Shown here: piece by piece, positions 48,735 through 58,186 of the stretch
Layout of the letters: each line of letters starts with the position of its first letter
Numbering within the stretch: the stretch's first letter is position 1
Source: Psychrobacillus sp032154225
Lineage (GTDB): Bacteria; Bacillota; Bacilli; Bacillales_A; Planococcaceae
Assembly: GCF_032154225.1 (NCBI RefSeq)
Contig: NZ_JALDYF010000006.1
Location: 124,001 to 188,000 of the forward strand
Length of the DNA: 64,000 nucleotides
Direction of reading: 5' to 3'
Translations under genes and position numbers: made by a program
The notes under the pieces: model-generated
What the model was told of the DNA's origin: nothing
The model's input: the letters and a program-made list of their open reading frames with translations, nothing else
Database searches by the model: none

Positions 48735-49818
48735 ACGATTTTTAGATAATTCTATTTCGAGCTGGATGGCTGGAAATGGGGAGCATTCCGATATTGTCAT
48801 GAGCACGAGAATCCGCCTAGCGAGAAATTTAAATGGCTACCGTTTTCCATTAGCATTTACGGAAGATGAAGCGCATAAAATTGACCAATCTGTTTCGGCT
48901 ACATTGCTCGATGGCAGTGAAGATTTACAAATGAACTTCTCTTCTTTTCAAATAAAAGATTTATCTGAACTAAATCGGCAAGTGTTAGTAGAAAAGCACT
49001 TAATTAGCCCTAATCTTGCGAATTCGAAAGTAGCAGGTTCGGCATTATTATCAGACGACGAATCGGTTAGTGTAATGGTCAATGAAGAAGATCATATTCG
49101 AATTCAGTGCTTATTTGCCGGGTTTCAAATTCAGGAAGCATATGCTCAAGCAGATACAATCGACCGATTGCTAGAGAAGGAATTGCCGTATGCATTCGAT
49201 GAACATTTTGGTTACTTAACAAGCTGCCCAACGAATACTGGCACAGGGTTACGCGCCTCTGTCATGATGCATCTACCAGCATTAACGATGACGAAGCAAA
49301 TGAATCGCATTGTAACGATCATTTCGAGATTAGGAATGGCTGTACGGGGTATATATGGTGAAGGAAGTGAAGCGCTCGGTAATGTTTATCAAGTATCGAA
49401 CCAAACGACACTTGGAAAATCAGAGGAAGACATACTTGCCGATCTTCAAAGTATTTCAGAACAAATTATCCAAAAGGAAAGAGAAGCAAGAAATACATTG
49501 CTCAAACACTCTGCTAGCACGCTAGAGGATAGGGTGTATCGTGCTTTAGGTACGTTATCTTACGCTCGTATTATGACGACAGAAGAAGCGGGGAAATGTT
49601 TGTCAGACGTGCGTTTAGGGATAGACGTAGAAATGATTAAAGATGTGGATGTGTCTATTTTGAATGAATGTATGGTGTTTATGCAACCAGGATTTCTGCA
49701 AAAATATGCTGAAACTACCTTAAATGCTTCGGAACGAGACATGTTTCGAGCGAAATTATTAAGAGAACGATTGCAAATGGGAGAACAATTGAAAACAAAA
49801 GGAGAGGAACTAGCATGA
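48724..49818 (+). CDS. mcsB: McsB protein arginine kinase
   Basis: 364 residues of the phosphagen-kinase fold. STRIRLARNL, TSCPTNTGTGLRASVMMHLP and VYQVSNQTTLGKSEED are typical. It phosphorylates Arg in CtsR and misfolded proteins for ClpCP degradation. ATG at 48724 follows GGAGGGGACG; overlaps clpC by 4 bases. Confidence 0.94.
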   Translation: MSIERFLDNSISSWMAGNGEHSDIVMSTRIRLARNLNGYRFPLAFTEDEAHKIDQSVSATLLDGSEDLQMNFSSFQIKDLSELNRQVLVEKHLISPNLANSKVAGSALLSDDESVSVMVNEEDHIRIQCLFAGFQIQEAYAQADTIDRLLEKELPYAFDEHFGYLTSCPTNTGTGLRASVMMHLPALTMTKQMNRIVTIISRLGMAVRGIYGEGSEALGNVYQVSNQTTLGKSEEDILADLQSISEQIIQKEREARNTLLKHSASTLEDRVYRALGTLSYARIMTTEEAGKCLSDVRLGIDVEMIKDVDVSILNECMVFMQPGFLQKYAETTLNASERDMFRAKLLRERLQMGEQLKTKGEELA

Positions 49819-52262
49819 TGTTTAATCGATTCACACAAAGATCACAAAAAGTATTACAGTTAGCACAAGAGGAAGCAATTCGTTTAAAGCATGAATCTAT
49901 TGGAACAGAACATATATTACTTGGACTTATCCGAGAAGGTAGTGGAATCGCTGCAAAAGCGTTAGAAGCAATAGAAGTAGACCCTAAAGTTATTGAAGCA
50001 GGAGTAGAAGAATTAGTAGGAACAGGGGCGGAAGATGTTGGTCCGATCGTTCACTACACACCTCGAGCAAAAAAGGTTATTGAACTATCTGTAGATGAGT
50101 CACGCAAACTTGGTCATTCGTATATCGGGACAGAGCATTTATTGCTAGCTTTAATCCGTGAAGGTGAAGGAGTTGCAGCGAGAGTATTAAATAATTCAGG
50201 TGTAAGCTTGAACAAAGCACGTCAACAAGTCCTTCAATTATTAGGGAGTACGGATCAGTCTCATGCAAACGGTGGTAATAATGCTGCTCCAGCAAGTACT
50301 CCAACATTAGACGGTTTGGCACGTGATTTAACGCAAATCGCAAGAGAAGGAACATTGGATCCAGTAATTGGCCGTAGCAAAGAAATTACACGCGTTATCG
50401 AGATTTTGGCACGTCGTACAAAAAATAATCCAGTCTTAATCGGAGAACCTGGTGTCGGTAAAACAGCTATTGCAGAAGGTTTAGCACAGCAAATTGTTCA
50501 AAATGAAGTGCCAGAAATTCTACGTGACAAACGAGTAATGACACTTGATATGGGTACAGTAGTTGCAGGTACAAAATATCGTGGAGAATTTGAAGATCGT
50601 TTGAAAAAAGTGATGGATGAAATCCGCCAAGCGGGAAATGTTATTTTATTCATCGATGAGTTACACACATTAATCGGAGCTGGGGGAGCAGAAGGTGCTA
50701 TCGATGCATCAAATATTTTGAAACCAGCTTTGGCTCGCGGAGAACTTCAATGTATCGGAGCAACAACATTGGATGAATACCGCAAATACATCGAAAAAGA
50801 TGCTGCACTTGAGCGTCGTTTCCAACCAATTCAAGTCGATGAGCCGTCTGTTGATGAAGCAATTCAGATTATTTACGGACTGCGTGATCGATATGAAGCA
50901 CATCACCGTGTGAAAATTACGGATGAAGCTGTAGTAGCAGCAGTAAAAATGTCTGATCGCTATATTTCTGATCGTTTTTTACCGGATAAAGCAATTGACT
51001 TAATCGATGAAGCAGGGTCAAAAGTGCGACTTCGTTCTTACACAACGCCTCCTAATCTGAAAGAATTGGAAGCAAAATTAGAAGCAATTCGTTCGGAGAA
51101 AAATGCATCGGTGCAAAGCCAAGAATTCGAAAAAGCTGCTTCTTTCCGTGATAAAGAACAAAAGTTAAAAGATGAATTAGAAAAAATGAAAAACAATTGG
51201 AAAGAAAAGCAAGGAAAAGAAGAGTCCGAGGTAACAGTAGAAGATATTGCATCAGTAGTTTCAATGTGGACGGGAGTACCTGTTTCTAAACTTGCGCAAA
51301 CCGAATCTGATAAGTTGTTGAAATTGGAAGATACACTTCATGAAAGAATAATCGGTCAATCAGAAGCTGTAGATGCTATTTCTCGTGCTATTCGCCGTGC
51401 CCGTGCTGGATTAAAAGATCCGAAGCGTCCAATCGGTTCATTCATCTTCTTAGGACCAACTGGCGTTGGTAAAACAGAGCTTGCTCGTGCTTTAGCGGAA
51501 GTTATGTTTGGTGATGAAGATGCAATGATTCGAGTAGATATGTCCGAATACATGGAAAAACATTCTACATCCCGTCTTGTTGGTTCTCCTCCAGGATACG
51601 TTGGATTTGATGACGGTGGACAATTAACAGAAAAAGTTCGTCGTAAACCATATTCGGTTATTTTATTGGACGAAATTGAAAAAGCACATCCAGATGTGTT
51701 TAATATTCTCCTTCAAGTTTTAGAGGATGGTCGCCTAACAGATTCGAAAGGACGTACAGTTGATTTCCGCAATACTGTCGTTATTATGACTTCGAACGTT
51801 GGGGCAGAAGCGCTTAAATACAATAAATACGTTGGGTTTAATCTACAAGAAGGTGCGAAAACAGATTATAAAGATATGAAGGGCAAAATGTTATCAGAAT
51901 TGAAAAAAGCATTCCGCCCAGAATTCTTAAACCGTCTAGACGAAATGATTGTGTTCCACTCATTAGAAAGAGAACATTTAAAACAAATCGTTTCATTAAT
52001 GACGCAGCAGTTGGCAAAACGTTTAAAAGAACAAGATATTGATCTAGAGCTAACGGAAGCGGCTCAAGAGAAAATTACAACAGAAGGATTTGATCCAGCA
52101 TATGGTGCACGTCCGTTGCGTCGAGCGTTGCAAAAACATGTAGAAGATCGTCTTTCGGAAGAATTGTTAAAAGGTGAAGTACTTGCTGGTCAACATGTAG
52201 TATTTGATGTAGAGAACGATGAATTTATTGTTCGTTTAAAAACAGCAGTAACAGAGAAATAA
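49815..52262 (+). CDS. clpC: ClpC AAA+ unfoldase
   Basis: 815 residues. N domain with two Clp repeats (1-145) that dock McsB/MecA and pArg, AAA1 with GEPGVGKTAIAEG, a coiled-coil M domain with a UVR motif (QSQEFEKAASFRDKEQKLK), AAA2 with GPTGVGKTELARA, and the ClpP-loop region in the C-terminal small domain. Partner of ClpP in stress proteolysis. Start ATGATG; either Met possible. Confidence 0.97.
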   Translation: MMFNRFTQRSQKVLQLAQEEAIRLKHESIGTEHILLGLIREGSGIAAKALEAIEVDPKVIEAGVEELVGTGAEDVGPIVHYTPRAKKVIELSVDESRKLGHSYIGTEHLLLALIREGEGVAARVLNNSGVSLNKARQQVLQLLGSTDQSHANGGNNAAPASTPTLDGLARDLTQIAREGTLDPVIGRSKEITRVIEILARRTKNNPVLIGEPGVGKTAIAEGLAQQIVQNEVPEILRDKRVMTLDMGTVVAGTKYRGEFEDRLKKVMDEIRQAGNVILFIDELHTLIGAGGAEGAIDASNILKPALARGELQCIGATTLDEYRKYIEKDAALERRFQPIQVDEPSVDEAIQIIYGLRDRYEAHHRVKITDEAVVAAVKMSDRYISDRFLPDKAIDLIDEAGSKVRLRSYTTPPNLKELEAKLEAIRSEKNASVQSQEFEKAASFRDKEQKLKDELEKMKNNWKEKQGKEESEVTVEDIASVVSMWTGVPVSKLAQTESDKLLKLEDTLHERIIGQSEAVDAISRAIRRARAGLKDPKRPIGSFIFLGPTGVGKTELARALAEVMFGDEDAMIRVDMSEYMEKHSTSRLVGSPPGYVGFDDGGQLTEKVRRKPYSVILLDEIEKAHPDVFNILLQVLEDGRLTDSKGRTVDFRNTVVIMTSNVGAEALKYNKYVGFNLQEGAKTDYKDMKGKMLSELKKAFRPEFLNRLDEMIVFHSLEREHLKQIVSLMTQQLAKRLKEQDIDLELTEAAQEKITTEGFDPAYGARPLRRALQKHVEDRLSEELLKGEVLAGQHVVFDVENDEFIVRLKTAVTEK

Positions 52263-52268
52263 TAGTGT

Positions 52269-52306
52269 GGGCATTCCGAACATTACGTAAGGAATGCCCT
52301 TTTTTT
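52269..52306 (+). terminator. Terminator after clpC
   Basis: GGGCATTCC / GGAATGCCC perfect stem around a 13-base loop, then seven T. Confidence 0.85.
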
Positions 52307-52321
52307 ACATAGGAGGTTCTA

Positions 52322-53692
52322 ATGGCTAAGAAGAAAACGAAATTTATGTGTAATGGCTGCGGCTATGAATCTGCAAAATGGATGGGAAGATGTCCAGGAT
52401 GTGGTGAATGGAATACGATGGTGGAAGAGTTGGAAATCGTTTCGAAAGGACCGAAACGTTCGTTTCAGCATTCTACTGGAGTCGTGCAAAAAGCGTTGCC
52501 GATTAGTGCCATAGAAACGGTCGATGCACCGCGAGTGGAAACAGGTTTAATGGAATTGAACCGAGTGCTTGGCGGAGGAATTGTGCCGGGTTCCTTGATT
52601 TTAATCGGTGGAGATCCCGGTATCGGTAAATCGACATTGCTTTTACAAGTTTCGGCATTGCTTGCGAACAGAGGAGAGCGTGTTCTCTATATTTCTGGGG
52701 AGGAATCAATTAGACAAACGAAACTGCGTGCAGAGCGACTTGGCGTTAAATCAGAAGAACTTTATATTTATTCGGAAACGAATTTAGAATTAATCAATGA
52801 AACAATCGATAGTGTAGAGCCTCGATTTGTTATTGTCGATTCTATACAAACTGTTCATCATCCAGATGTGACAAGTGCCCCAGGTAGTGTTTCTCAAGTT
52901 CGTGAATGTACAGCTGAACTAATGCGCATTGCGAAAACAAAAAATATTGCTATCTTTTTAGTCGGACATGTAACGAAAGAAGGACAAATTGCAGGTCCTC
53001 GACTTTTAGAGCATATGGTAGATACGGTGTTGTACTTTGAAGGTGAACGTCATCATACATATCGTATTTTGCGCTCACAAAAAAACCGTTTCGGTTCGAC
53101 GAATGAGATTGCCATTTTTGAAATGGTACAGCAAGGGTTAAAAGAAGTGTTGAATCCTTCTGAGCTATTTTTACAAGAACGTTCACACGGAGCAGCCGGT
53201 TCCGCCATTGTCGCTTCGATGGAAGGGACAAGGCCGATATTAGTAGAAATTCAGGCGTTAGTGACCCAATCTAGCTTTAATTATCCAAAGCGTATGGCAA
53301 CTGGCATTGATCAAAACCGCGTGTCTTTATTGATGGCGGTGCTAGAAAAACGAATGGGATTGTTGTTGCAAACACAAGATGCTTATATAAAAGTTGCAGG
53401 TGGAGTGAAATTAGACGAACCTGCCATCGATTTAGCCGTCCTAGTAAGTATCGTATCTAGTTTTCGAGATGCTGGAGTAACACCTACGGACTGTTTTATA
53501 GGAGAAGTTGGGTTGACTGGCGAAGTAAGACGAGTATCGAGAATTGAGCAACGTGTACAAGAAGCAGCGAAATTAGGATTCCAAAGAGCGATCGTTCCTG
53601 CATCTAATATTGGTGGATGGGATTTTCCGAAAGGAATTCATGTCGTTGGTGTAGAATCAGTTAATGAAGCAATGAAAGAAGCATTTCAATAA
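52322..53692 (+). CDS. radA: RadA DNA repair/recombination ATPase
   Basis: 456 residues. C4 zinc finger (CNGC...CPGCGEW, about 9-27), RecA-type Walker A GGDPGIGKST, the RadA-specific KNRFG motif and a C-terminal Lon-protease-like domain. It drives branch migration in recombination. The first base of the gene is 16 bases after the clpC terminator. Confidence 0.95.
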   Translation: MAKKKTKFMCNGCGYESAKWMGRCPGCGEWNTMVEELEIVSKGPKRSFQHSTGVVQKALPISAIETVDAPRVETGLMELNRVLGGGIVPGSLILIGGDPGIGKSTLLLQVSALLANRGERVLYISGEESIRQTKLRAERLGVKSEELYIYSETNLELINETIDSVEPRFVIVDSIQTVHHPDVTSAPGSVSQVRECTAELMRIAKTKNIAIFLVGHVTKEGQIAGPRLLEHMVDTVLYFEGERHHTYRILRSQKNRFGSTNEIAIFEMVQQGLKEVLNPSELFLQERSHGAAGSAIVASMEGTRPILVEIQALVTQSSFNYPKRMATGIDQNRVSLLMAVLEKRMGLLLQTQDAYIKVAGGVKLDEPAIDLAVLVSIVSSFRDAGVTPTDCFIGEVGLTGEVRRVSRIEQRVQEAAKLGFQRAIVPASNIGGWDFPKGIHVVGVESVNEAMKEAFQ

Positions 53693-53693
53693 A

Positions 53694-53745
53694 ACGTCTT
53701 TTTATTTTGATAAGCGGAAGTACTCTCGCTTATCAAAATAGACGT
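53694..53745. repeat. Long inverted repeat between radA and yacL
   Basis: ACGTCT...AGACGT enclose TTTTGATAAGCG (53705-53716) / CGCTTATCAAAA (53727-53738). No T run follows on the + strand, so it is not a classical terminator. It sits where disA is found in B. subtilis. Confidence 0.7.
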
Positions 53746-53790
53746 ATGATGAAAGAAGACAGTATAATAAAATAAATGGAGGTGGGAAGT

Positions 53791-54885
53791 TTGTTGAAAT
53801 GGACTATTCAAATTGCGTTTGTTTTAATAGGTGGTACACTAGGGTTTTTATTTTTACCGCACTTATACAAGTTAATTAATTTATCTGATAACCCTTGGAT
53901 TCACAATACGTATGTATCTGTTATTATTGGAGCGATCTTACTGTATATTGTTGCTCTTTTTTTAACAGACTATTTGATCGATTTTATAAAATGGATGGAA
54001 GAGCGTTTGTTAAAAGCGCCGATTGGGGATTTACTGTTTGGAACATTAGGATTAGTTGTCGGGTTAATCGTTGCATTCTTACTTGGTACTGCGGTTAGTA
54101 GCATGGCAATTCCTGGTGTTGAGTCAGTGGTACCTGTTTTATTATCCATTGTGCTAGGGTATTTAGGTTTCCAAGTTGGCTTTAAGAAACGAGATGAATT
54201 GATTCAAGTTTTCATTTCTTCTAAACAAAGTACGAGTAAGAAAAAGAGTGCAGAAGAAGAGGAACAAGGTCAAGGGTTAAGTCTAGGCACATACAAATTA
54301 CTTGATACGAGTGTTATTATTGATGGGCGAATTGCAGATATTTCTCAAACGGGCTTTATGGAAGGTGTCCTTGTAGTTCCGCAATTTGTTCTAACCGAAT
54401 TACAGCATATTGCTGATTCTTCTGATACGCTGAAAAGAACAAGAGGTCGCCGTGGCTTAGATGTGTTGAAAACATTGCAAACAGAGCGTGCTTCGGCAGT
54501 GTTAATCGTAGAAGAGGACTTTGAAGATATACAAGAAGTTGACTTAAAACTTGTAAGACTAGCGAAAAAAATGAGTGGAATTGTTGTGACAAATGATTTC
54601 AACTTGAATAAAGTGTGTGATCTTCACCAAGTTAGGGTTTTGAATATTAATGACTTAGCGAATGCTGTAAAACCTGTCGTTATTCCCGGGGAAATAATGC
54701 ATGTAGTTGTTATTAAAGATGGAAAAGAACAAAACCAAGGTGTAGCATATTTAGATGATGGAACGATGATTGTAGTCGAAGGCGGGAAATCGTATATGGG
54801 ACAGGCGATTAATGTAGAAGTAACGAGCGTTCTTCAAACTTCGGCTGGTCGAATGATTTTTGCAAAACCGCAAGACTCGAAATAA
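53791..54885 (+). CDS. YacL-type membrane PIN/TRAM protein
   Basis: 364 residues. Four N-terminal membrane helices (about 5-130), a PIN-like nuclease domain (LLDTSVIIDGRIADIS, about 175; KRTRGRRGLDVLK; VTNDFNLNKV) and a C-terminal TRAM domain (VVEGGKSYMG). Four acidic residues of the PIN site are present. TTG at 53791 lies 6 bases after GGAGGTG; an ATG five codons earlier contains that site. The RNA target is unknown. Confidence 0.9.
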   Translation: MLKWTIQIAFVLIGGTLGFLFLPHLYKLINLSDNPWIHNTYVSVIIGAILLYIVALFLTDYLIDFIKWMEERLLKAPIGDLLFGTLGLVVGLIVAFLLGTAVSSMAIPGVESVVPVLLSIVLGYLGFQVGFKKRDELIQVFISSKQSTSKKKSAEEEEQGQGLSLGTYKLLDTSVIIDGRIADISQTGFMEGVLVVPQFVLTELQHIADSSDTLKRTRGRRGLDVLKTLQTERASAVLIVEEDFEDIQEVDLKLVRLAKKMSGIVVTNDFNLNKVCDLHQVRVLNINDLANAVKPVVIPGEIMHVVVIKDGKEQNQGVAYLDDGTMIVVEGGKSYMGQAINVEVTSVLQTSAGRMIFAKPQDSK

Positions 54886-54888
54886 TAG

Positions 54889-54931
54889 AAAGGGGTTGTT
54901 TCCTAGAAATTAGTAGGAAAATCCCCTTTTT
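54889..54931 (+). terminator. Terminator after yacL
   Basis: AAAGGGG / CCCCTTTT with an inner stem TTTCCTA / TAGGAAA, followed by T. Confidence 0.8.
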
Positions 54932-54957
54932 CTATTGTGTACAGGAGGAAAAATAAT

Positions 54958-55647
54958 ATGATGTATACAGTGTTATTGCCTGCTGCAGGAAGCGGGAAAC
55001 GCATGGGTGCAGGTCAAAATAAATTATTTTTAGAGTTAAGAGATGCCCCTATTTTAATACATACTTTACGCGTGTTTGAGAAAGATCCACACTGCAAACA
55101 TATTGTGTTGGCTATAAAAGTAGAGGAACAAGCTTTTATTGAACAGCTTCTTCAAAAATATCAAATTACAAAGGTGGCTGCTATTACGGAAGGAGGAGCA
55201 GAGCGACAGCATAGTGTATATGCGTGTTTAAAAGCTTCTCCAGAGCAGGGAATTGTTCTTGTTCACGACGCTGCGAGGCCTTTTATTAAACAGCAAGTGA
55301 TCCATCAGCTTGTTGAAGTTGCTATGAAGTCAGGGGCTGCAGTTGCGGCAGTTCGAGCGAAGGATACGATGAAAAAGGTGGCAAATGGTATAATTCAAGA
55401 GACTGTAGATAGGGAAAGCCTATGGATTATCCAAACCCCACAAGCATTTCAATATGCGTTGTTAGAAAAAGCAGAGAGATTGGCAGATGAAGCGAGCTTT
55501 TTGGGTACGGATGAAGCGATGCTTGTCGAACGATTAGGAGAGCAAGTTCACATTGTGGAAAGTACGTATGATAACGTGAAAATGACGACACAAGAAGATC
55601 TTCTTTTTGGAGAGATTATATTAAAAAATAAAGAGCAGGAGGAATAG
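54958..55647 (+). CDS. ispD: IspD, MEP cytidylyltransferase
   Basis: 229 residues. Activates methylerythritol phosphate with CTP in isoprenoid synthesis. Glycine-rich LLPAAGSGKRMGAGQNK, VHDAARPFI and ETVDRESLWIIQTPQAF are typical. ATG-ATG after CAGGAGGAAA; in-frame codons upstream are not used. Four bases before ispF. Confidence 0.95.
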   Translation: MMYTVLLPAAGSGKRMGAGQNKLFLELRDAPILIHTLRVFEKDPHCKHIVLAIKVEEQAFIEQLLQKYQITKVAAITEGGAERQHSVYACLKASPEQGIVLVHDAARPFIKQQVIHQLVEVAMKSGAAVAAVRAKDTMKKVANGIIQETVDRESLWIIQTPQAFQYALLEKAERLADEASFLGTDEAMLVERLGEQVHIVESTYDNVKMTTQEDLLFGEIILKNKEQEE

Positions 55648-55651
55648 TAGA

Positions 55652-56131
55652 ATGATACGAGTAGGTCAAGGATTTGATGTGCATGAATTTGCAAACGATC
55701 GTCCACTAATAATTGGAGGCATTACAATTCCTTATGAAAGAGGTCTTATTGGGCATTCGGATGCAGACGTTTTACTACATACAATTACGGATGCGGCGTT
55801 AGGAGCAATTGGAGAAGGAGATATCGGGAAACATTTTCCGGATACAGATCCTGAGTTCAAAGATGCAGATTCAGCTAAATTATTGGAGTATATTTGGAAA
55901 CTAGTGGATGACAGAGGTTACAAATTAGGGAATATTGATTGTACGATTATTGCACAAAAGCCAAAAATGGCTCCGCATATTGAAACGATTCGTGCTCGAG
56001 TAGCAGAATTACTGCAAGCTGACGTGTCGCAAGTGAACGTAAAAGCGACGACAACGGAAAAACTAGGATTTATAGGTCGTGAAGAAGGAATTGCTTCCAT
56101 GGCAACGATATTACTTGTAAAGAAAGACTAA
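55652..56131 (+). CDS. ispF: IspF, MECDP synthase
   Basis: 159 residues. Forms the cyclic diphosphate in the MEP pathway. Metal ligands in GFDVHEF and GHSDADVLLH; DIGKHFPDTDPEFKDADS and ATTTEKLGFIGR are conserved. Directly follows ispD. Confidence 0.95.
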   Translation: MIRVGQGFDVHEFANDRPLIIGGITIPYERGLIGHSDADVLLHTITDAALGAIGEGDIGKHFPDTDPEFKDADSAKLLEYIWKLVDDRGYKLGNIDCTIIAQKPKMAPHIETIRARVAELLQADVSQVNVKATTTEKLGFIGREEGIASMATILLVKKD

Positions 56132-56267
56132 CTTTAAAAAATACTTTAGCAGTGGTAAGATTAAAAAAGTTTAACTTCATCCAGCTCACCTTTTTAAGTA
56201 GTAAGATGGATGTGAATGGGTCGTAAACTTAAGTAGTGCATGGAGATGCATGCTGGATAAAGTTAAT

Positions 56268-56357
56268 GCCTCCGGCGGATGTCACAGATTTTTTAAAGAA
56301 TTCATTGAGCAAGCTCGATGATAAATTTGGACGCAAATACGCCAAGGAGAATTTGAT
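56268..56357. repeat. Dispersed structured intergenic repeat, copy B
   Basis: Same 90-base element as 47522-47611, beginning GCCTCCGGCGGATG. The long stem is partly degenerate here (CGCCAAGG instead of CGCCGAGG; inner arms mismatched). It lies between ispF and gltX; the other bases of this 252-base gap hold no gene. Confidence 0.82.
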
Positions 56358-56383
56358 ATAAACGAAAACTAGGAGGATTTACA

Positions 56384-57847
56384 ATGACACAAGAAGTTCG
56401 CGTACGTTACGCACCGAGTCCAACAGGGCATTTGCACATTGGAGGAGCGCGTACAGCATTATTTAACTATTTATATGCACGTCACCATAACGGGAAATTT
56501 ATCGTTCGTATTGAGGATACAGATATTGAACGTAATATTGAAGGCGGCGAATTATCGCAGCTTGAAAACTTAAAATGGTTAGGTATCGACTATGATGAGT
56601 CTATAGATATTGGTGGACCTTATGCGCCATATCGCCAAATGGAGCGTTTAGATATTTATACAAAGCATGCGGAGGAAATGTTAGAAAAAGGACATGCATA
56701 TAAATGTTTCTGTACTTCGGAAGAGTTGGAAGCAGAGCGTGACATCCAAAAAGCTAACGGAGTAGCTGCTCCAATGTATAAAGGTAAATGCCGTAATTTA
56801 TCTGCTGCGGAAGTACAGGAAAAAGAAACGGCTAACACGCCTTATACAATCCGTATGCGTGTACCGGCAAATGTAACATACACATTTGAAGACTTAGTTC
56901 GTGGATCCGTTACATTCGAATCAAAAGACGTTGGAGATTGGGTGCTTGTAAAAGCTAATGGAATTCCGACTTATAATTACGCGGTAGTGTTAGACGATTA
57001 CTTTATGAAAATTTCTCACGTTTTCCGTGGAGAAGAACATCTATCAAATACACCAAAGCAATTGATGATATTTGAAGCGTTTGGATGGGAAGCACCTAAA
57101 TACGGTCATATGACATTAATCATCAATGAAAATCGTAAAAAACTTTCGAAACGTGATGAGTCTATTATTCAATTTGTTTCCCAATATAAAGAACTTGGCT
57201 ACCTACCAGAAGCAATGTTTAACTTCTTTGCACTTTTAGGGTGGTCTCCAGAAGGCGAAGATGAAATTTTTTCGAAAGAGAATTTCATCAAAATGTTCGA
57301 TGTTACTCGTCTATCTAAATCACCATCGATGTTTGATAAACAAAAATTAACATGGACAAACAATCAATATATTAAGCAATTGCCACTAGAAAAAGTAGTA
57401 GAGCTTGCACTGCCACATTTACAAAAAGCAGAATTATTACCAGCAGAATTATCGGAAGAACAACAGGCTTGGGCAACAAGCTTAATCGCTCTTTATCATG
57501 ACCAAATGAGTTTTGGTGCAGAAATTGTCGAATTGTCTTCGTTATTCTTTAACGATGAACTTGAATATAATGAAGAAGCGGCAGAAGTATTAGCTGGTGA
57601 ACAAGTACCAGAAGTAATGGCTGCATTTAAAGTGCAATTGGAAAGTTTGGAAACGTATGAAGCAGCTGAAATTAAAGCTGCAATTAAAGCGGTACAAAAA
57701 GAAACTGGCCATAAAGGAAAAAACCTATTTATGCCAATTCGTGTAGTAACTACGGGCCAAACTCATGGTCCAGAACTTCCAGATGCAATCGGCTTAATCG
57801 GGAAAGAAAAAGTAATTGCTCGAGTAGCGAAATACGCTAAACAATAA
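56384..57847 (+). CDS. gltX: Glutamyl-tRNA synthetase
   Basis: 487 residues, class I. HIGH-like SPTGHLHIGGARTALFN, KMSKS-like KLSKRDESI and a helical anticodon domain. Lacks glutaminyl features; likely charges tRNA-Glu and mischarges tRNA-Gln for GatCAB. No T-box is visible upstream. RBS TAGGAGGATT. Confidence 0.96.
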   Translation: MTQEVRVRYAPSPTGHLHIGGARTALFNYLYARHHNGKFIVRIEDTDIERNIEGGELSQLENLKWLGIDYDESIDIGGPYAPYRQMERLDIYTKHAEEMLEKGHAYKCFCTSEELEAERDIQKANGVAAPMYKGKCRNLSAAEVQEKETANTPYTIRMRVPANVTYTFEDLVRGSVTFESKDVGDWVLVKANGIPTYNYAVVLDDYFMKISHVFRGEEHLSNTPKQLMIFEAFGWEAPKYGHMTLIINENRKKLSKRDESIIQFVSQYKELGYLPEAMFNFFALLGWSPEGEDEIFSKENFIKMFDVTRLSKSPSMFDKQKLTWTNNQYIKQLPLEKVVELALPHLQKAELLPAELSEEQQAWATSLIALYHDQMSFGAEIVELSSLFFNDELEYNEEAAEVLAGEQVPEVMAAFKVQLESLETYEAAEIKAAIKAVQKETGHKGKNLFMPIRVVTTGQTHGPELPDAIGLIGKEKVIARVAKYAKQ

Positions 57848-57879
57848 AGTTGACTTTCTATTCATAAGGTGTGAAAATG

Positions 57880-58159
57880 AGGGTACAAATTCCGAACGGA
57901 AGTAATAATAAGCTAAGAAGAGGATAAGTAAGTAGCGCAAGTTCTTTAGAGAGGACCATCACCGGCTGAAAGTGGTCTGAACCAATGGAGTTACTGAAAT
58001 GCACCTCTGAGTGCCATGCCGAAAAATGAGTAGGCTGGACGTATCATCTGCGTTAAAGATGCTAAGCGGAGAAGGTATTACATTGCCTTTTCAATCAGAG
58101 TGGAACCGCGCCTTCATAGCGTCTCTGTCTATTTTATATAGACAGGGGCGTTTTTTTTT
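57880..58159 (+). ncRNA. T-box riboswitch (cysteine) upstream of cysE-cysS
   Basis: The T-box AGAGTGGAACCGCG (58097-58110) is followed by a terminator: AGCGTCTCTGTCTAT with ATAGACAGGGGCGT, then T run. Stem I contains a GAA-A-TGC-A specifier pattern near 57998-58004, so TGC (Cys) is the likely codon, consistent with the downstream genes. A short frame inside this leader is not a gene. Confidence 0.9.
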
Positions 58160-58186
58160 ATTTATTCGTAAAGGAGTGTATGGGGA

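Noticed and set aside
53694..53745. Intrinsic terminator after radA
   Set aside because: The stem is strong but no T run follows it on the + strand, so it is listed as an inverted repeat instead.
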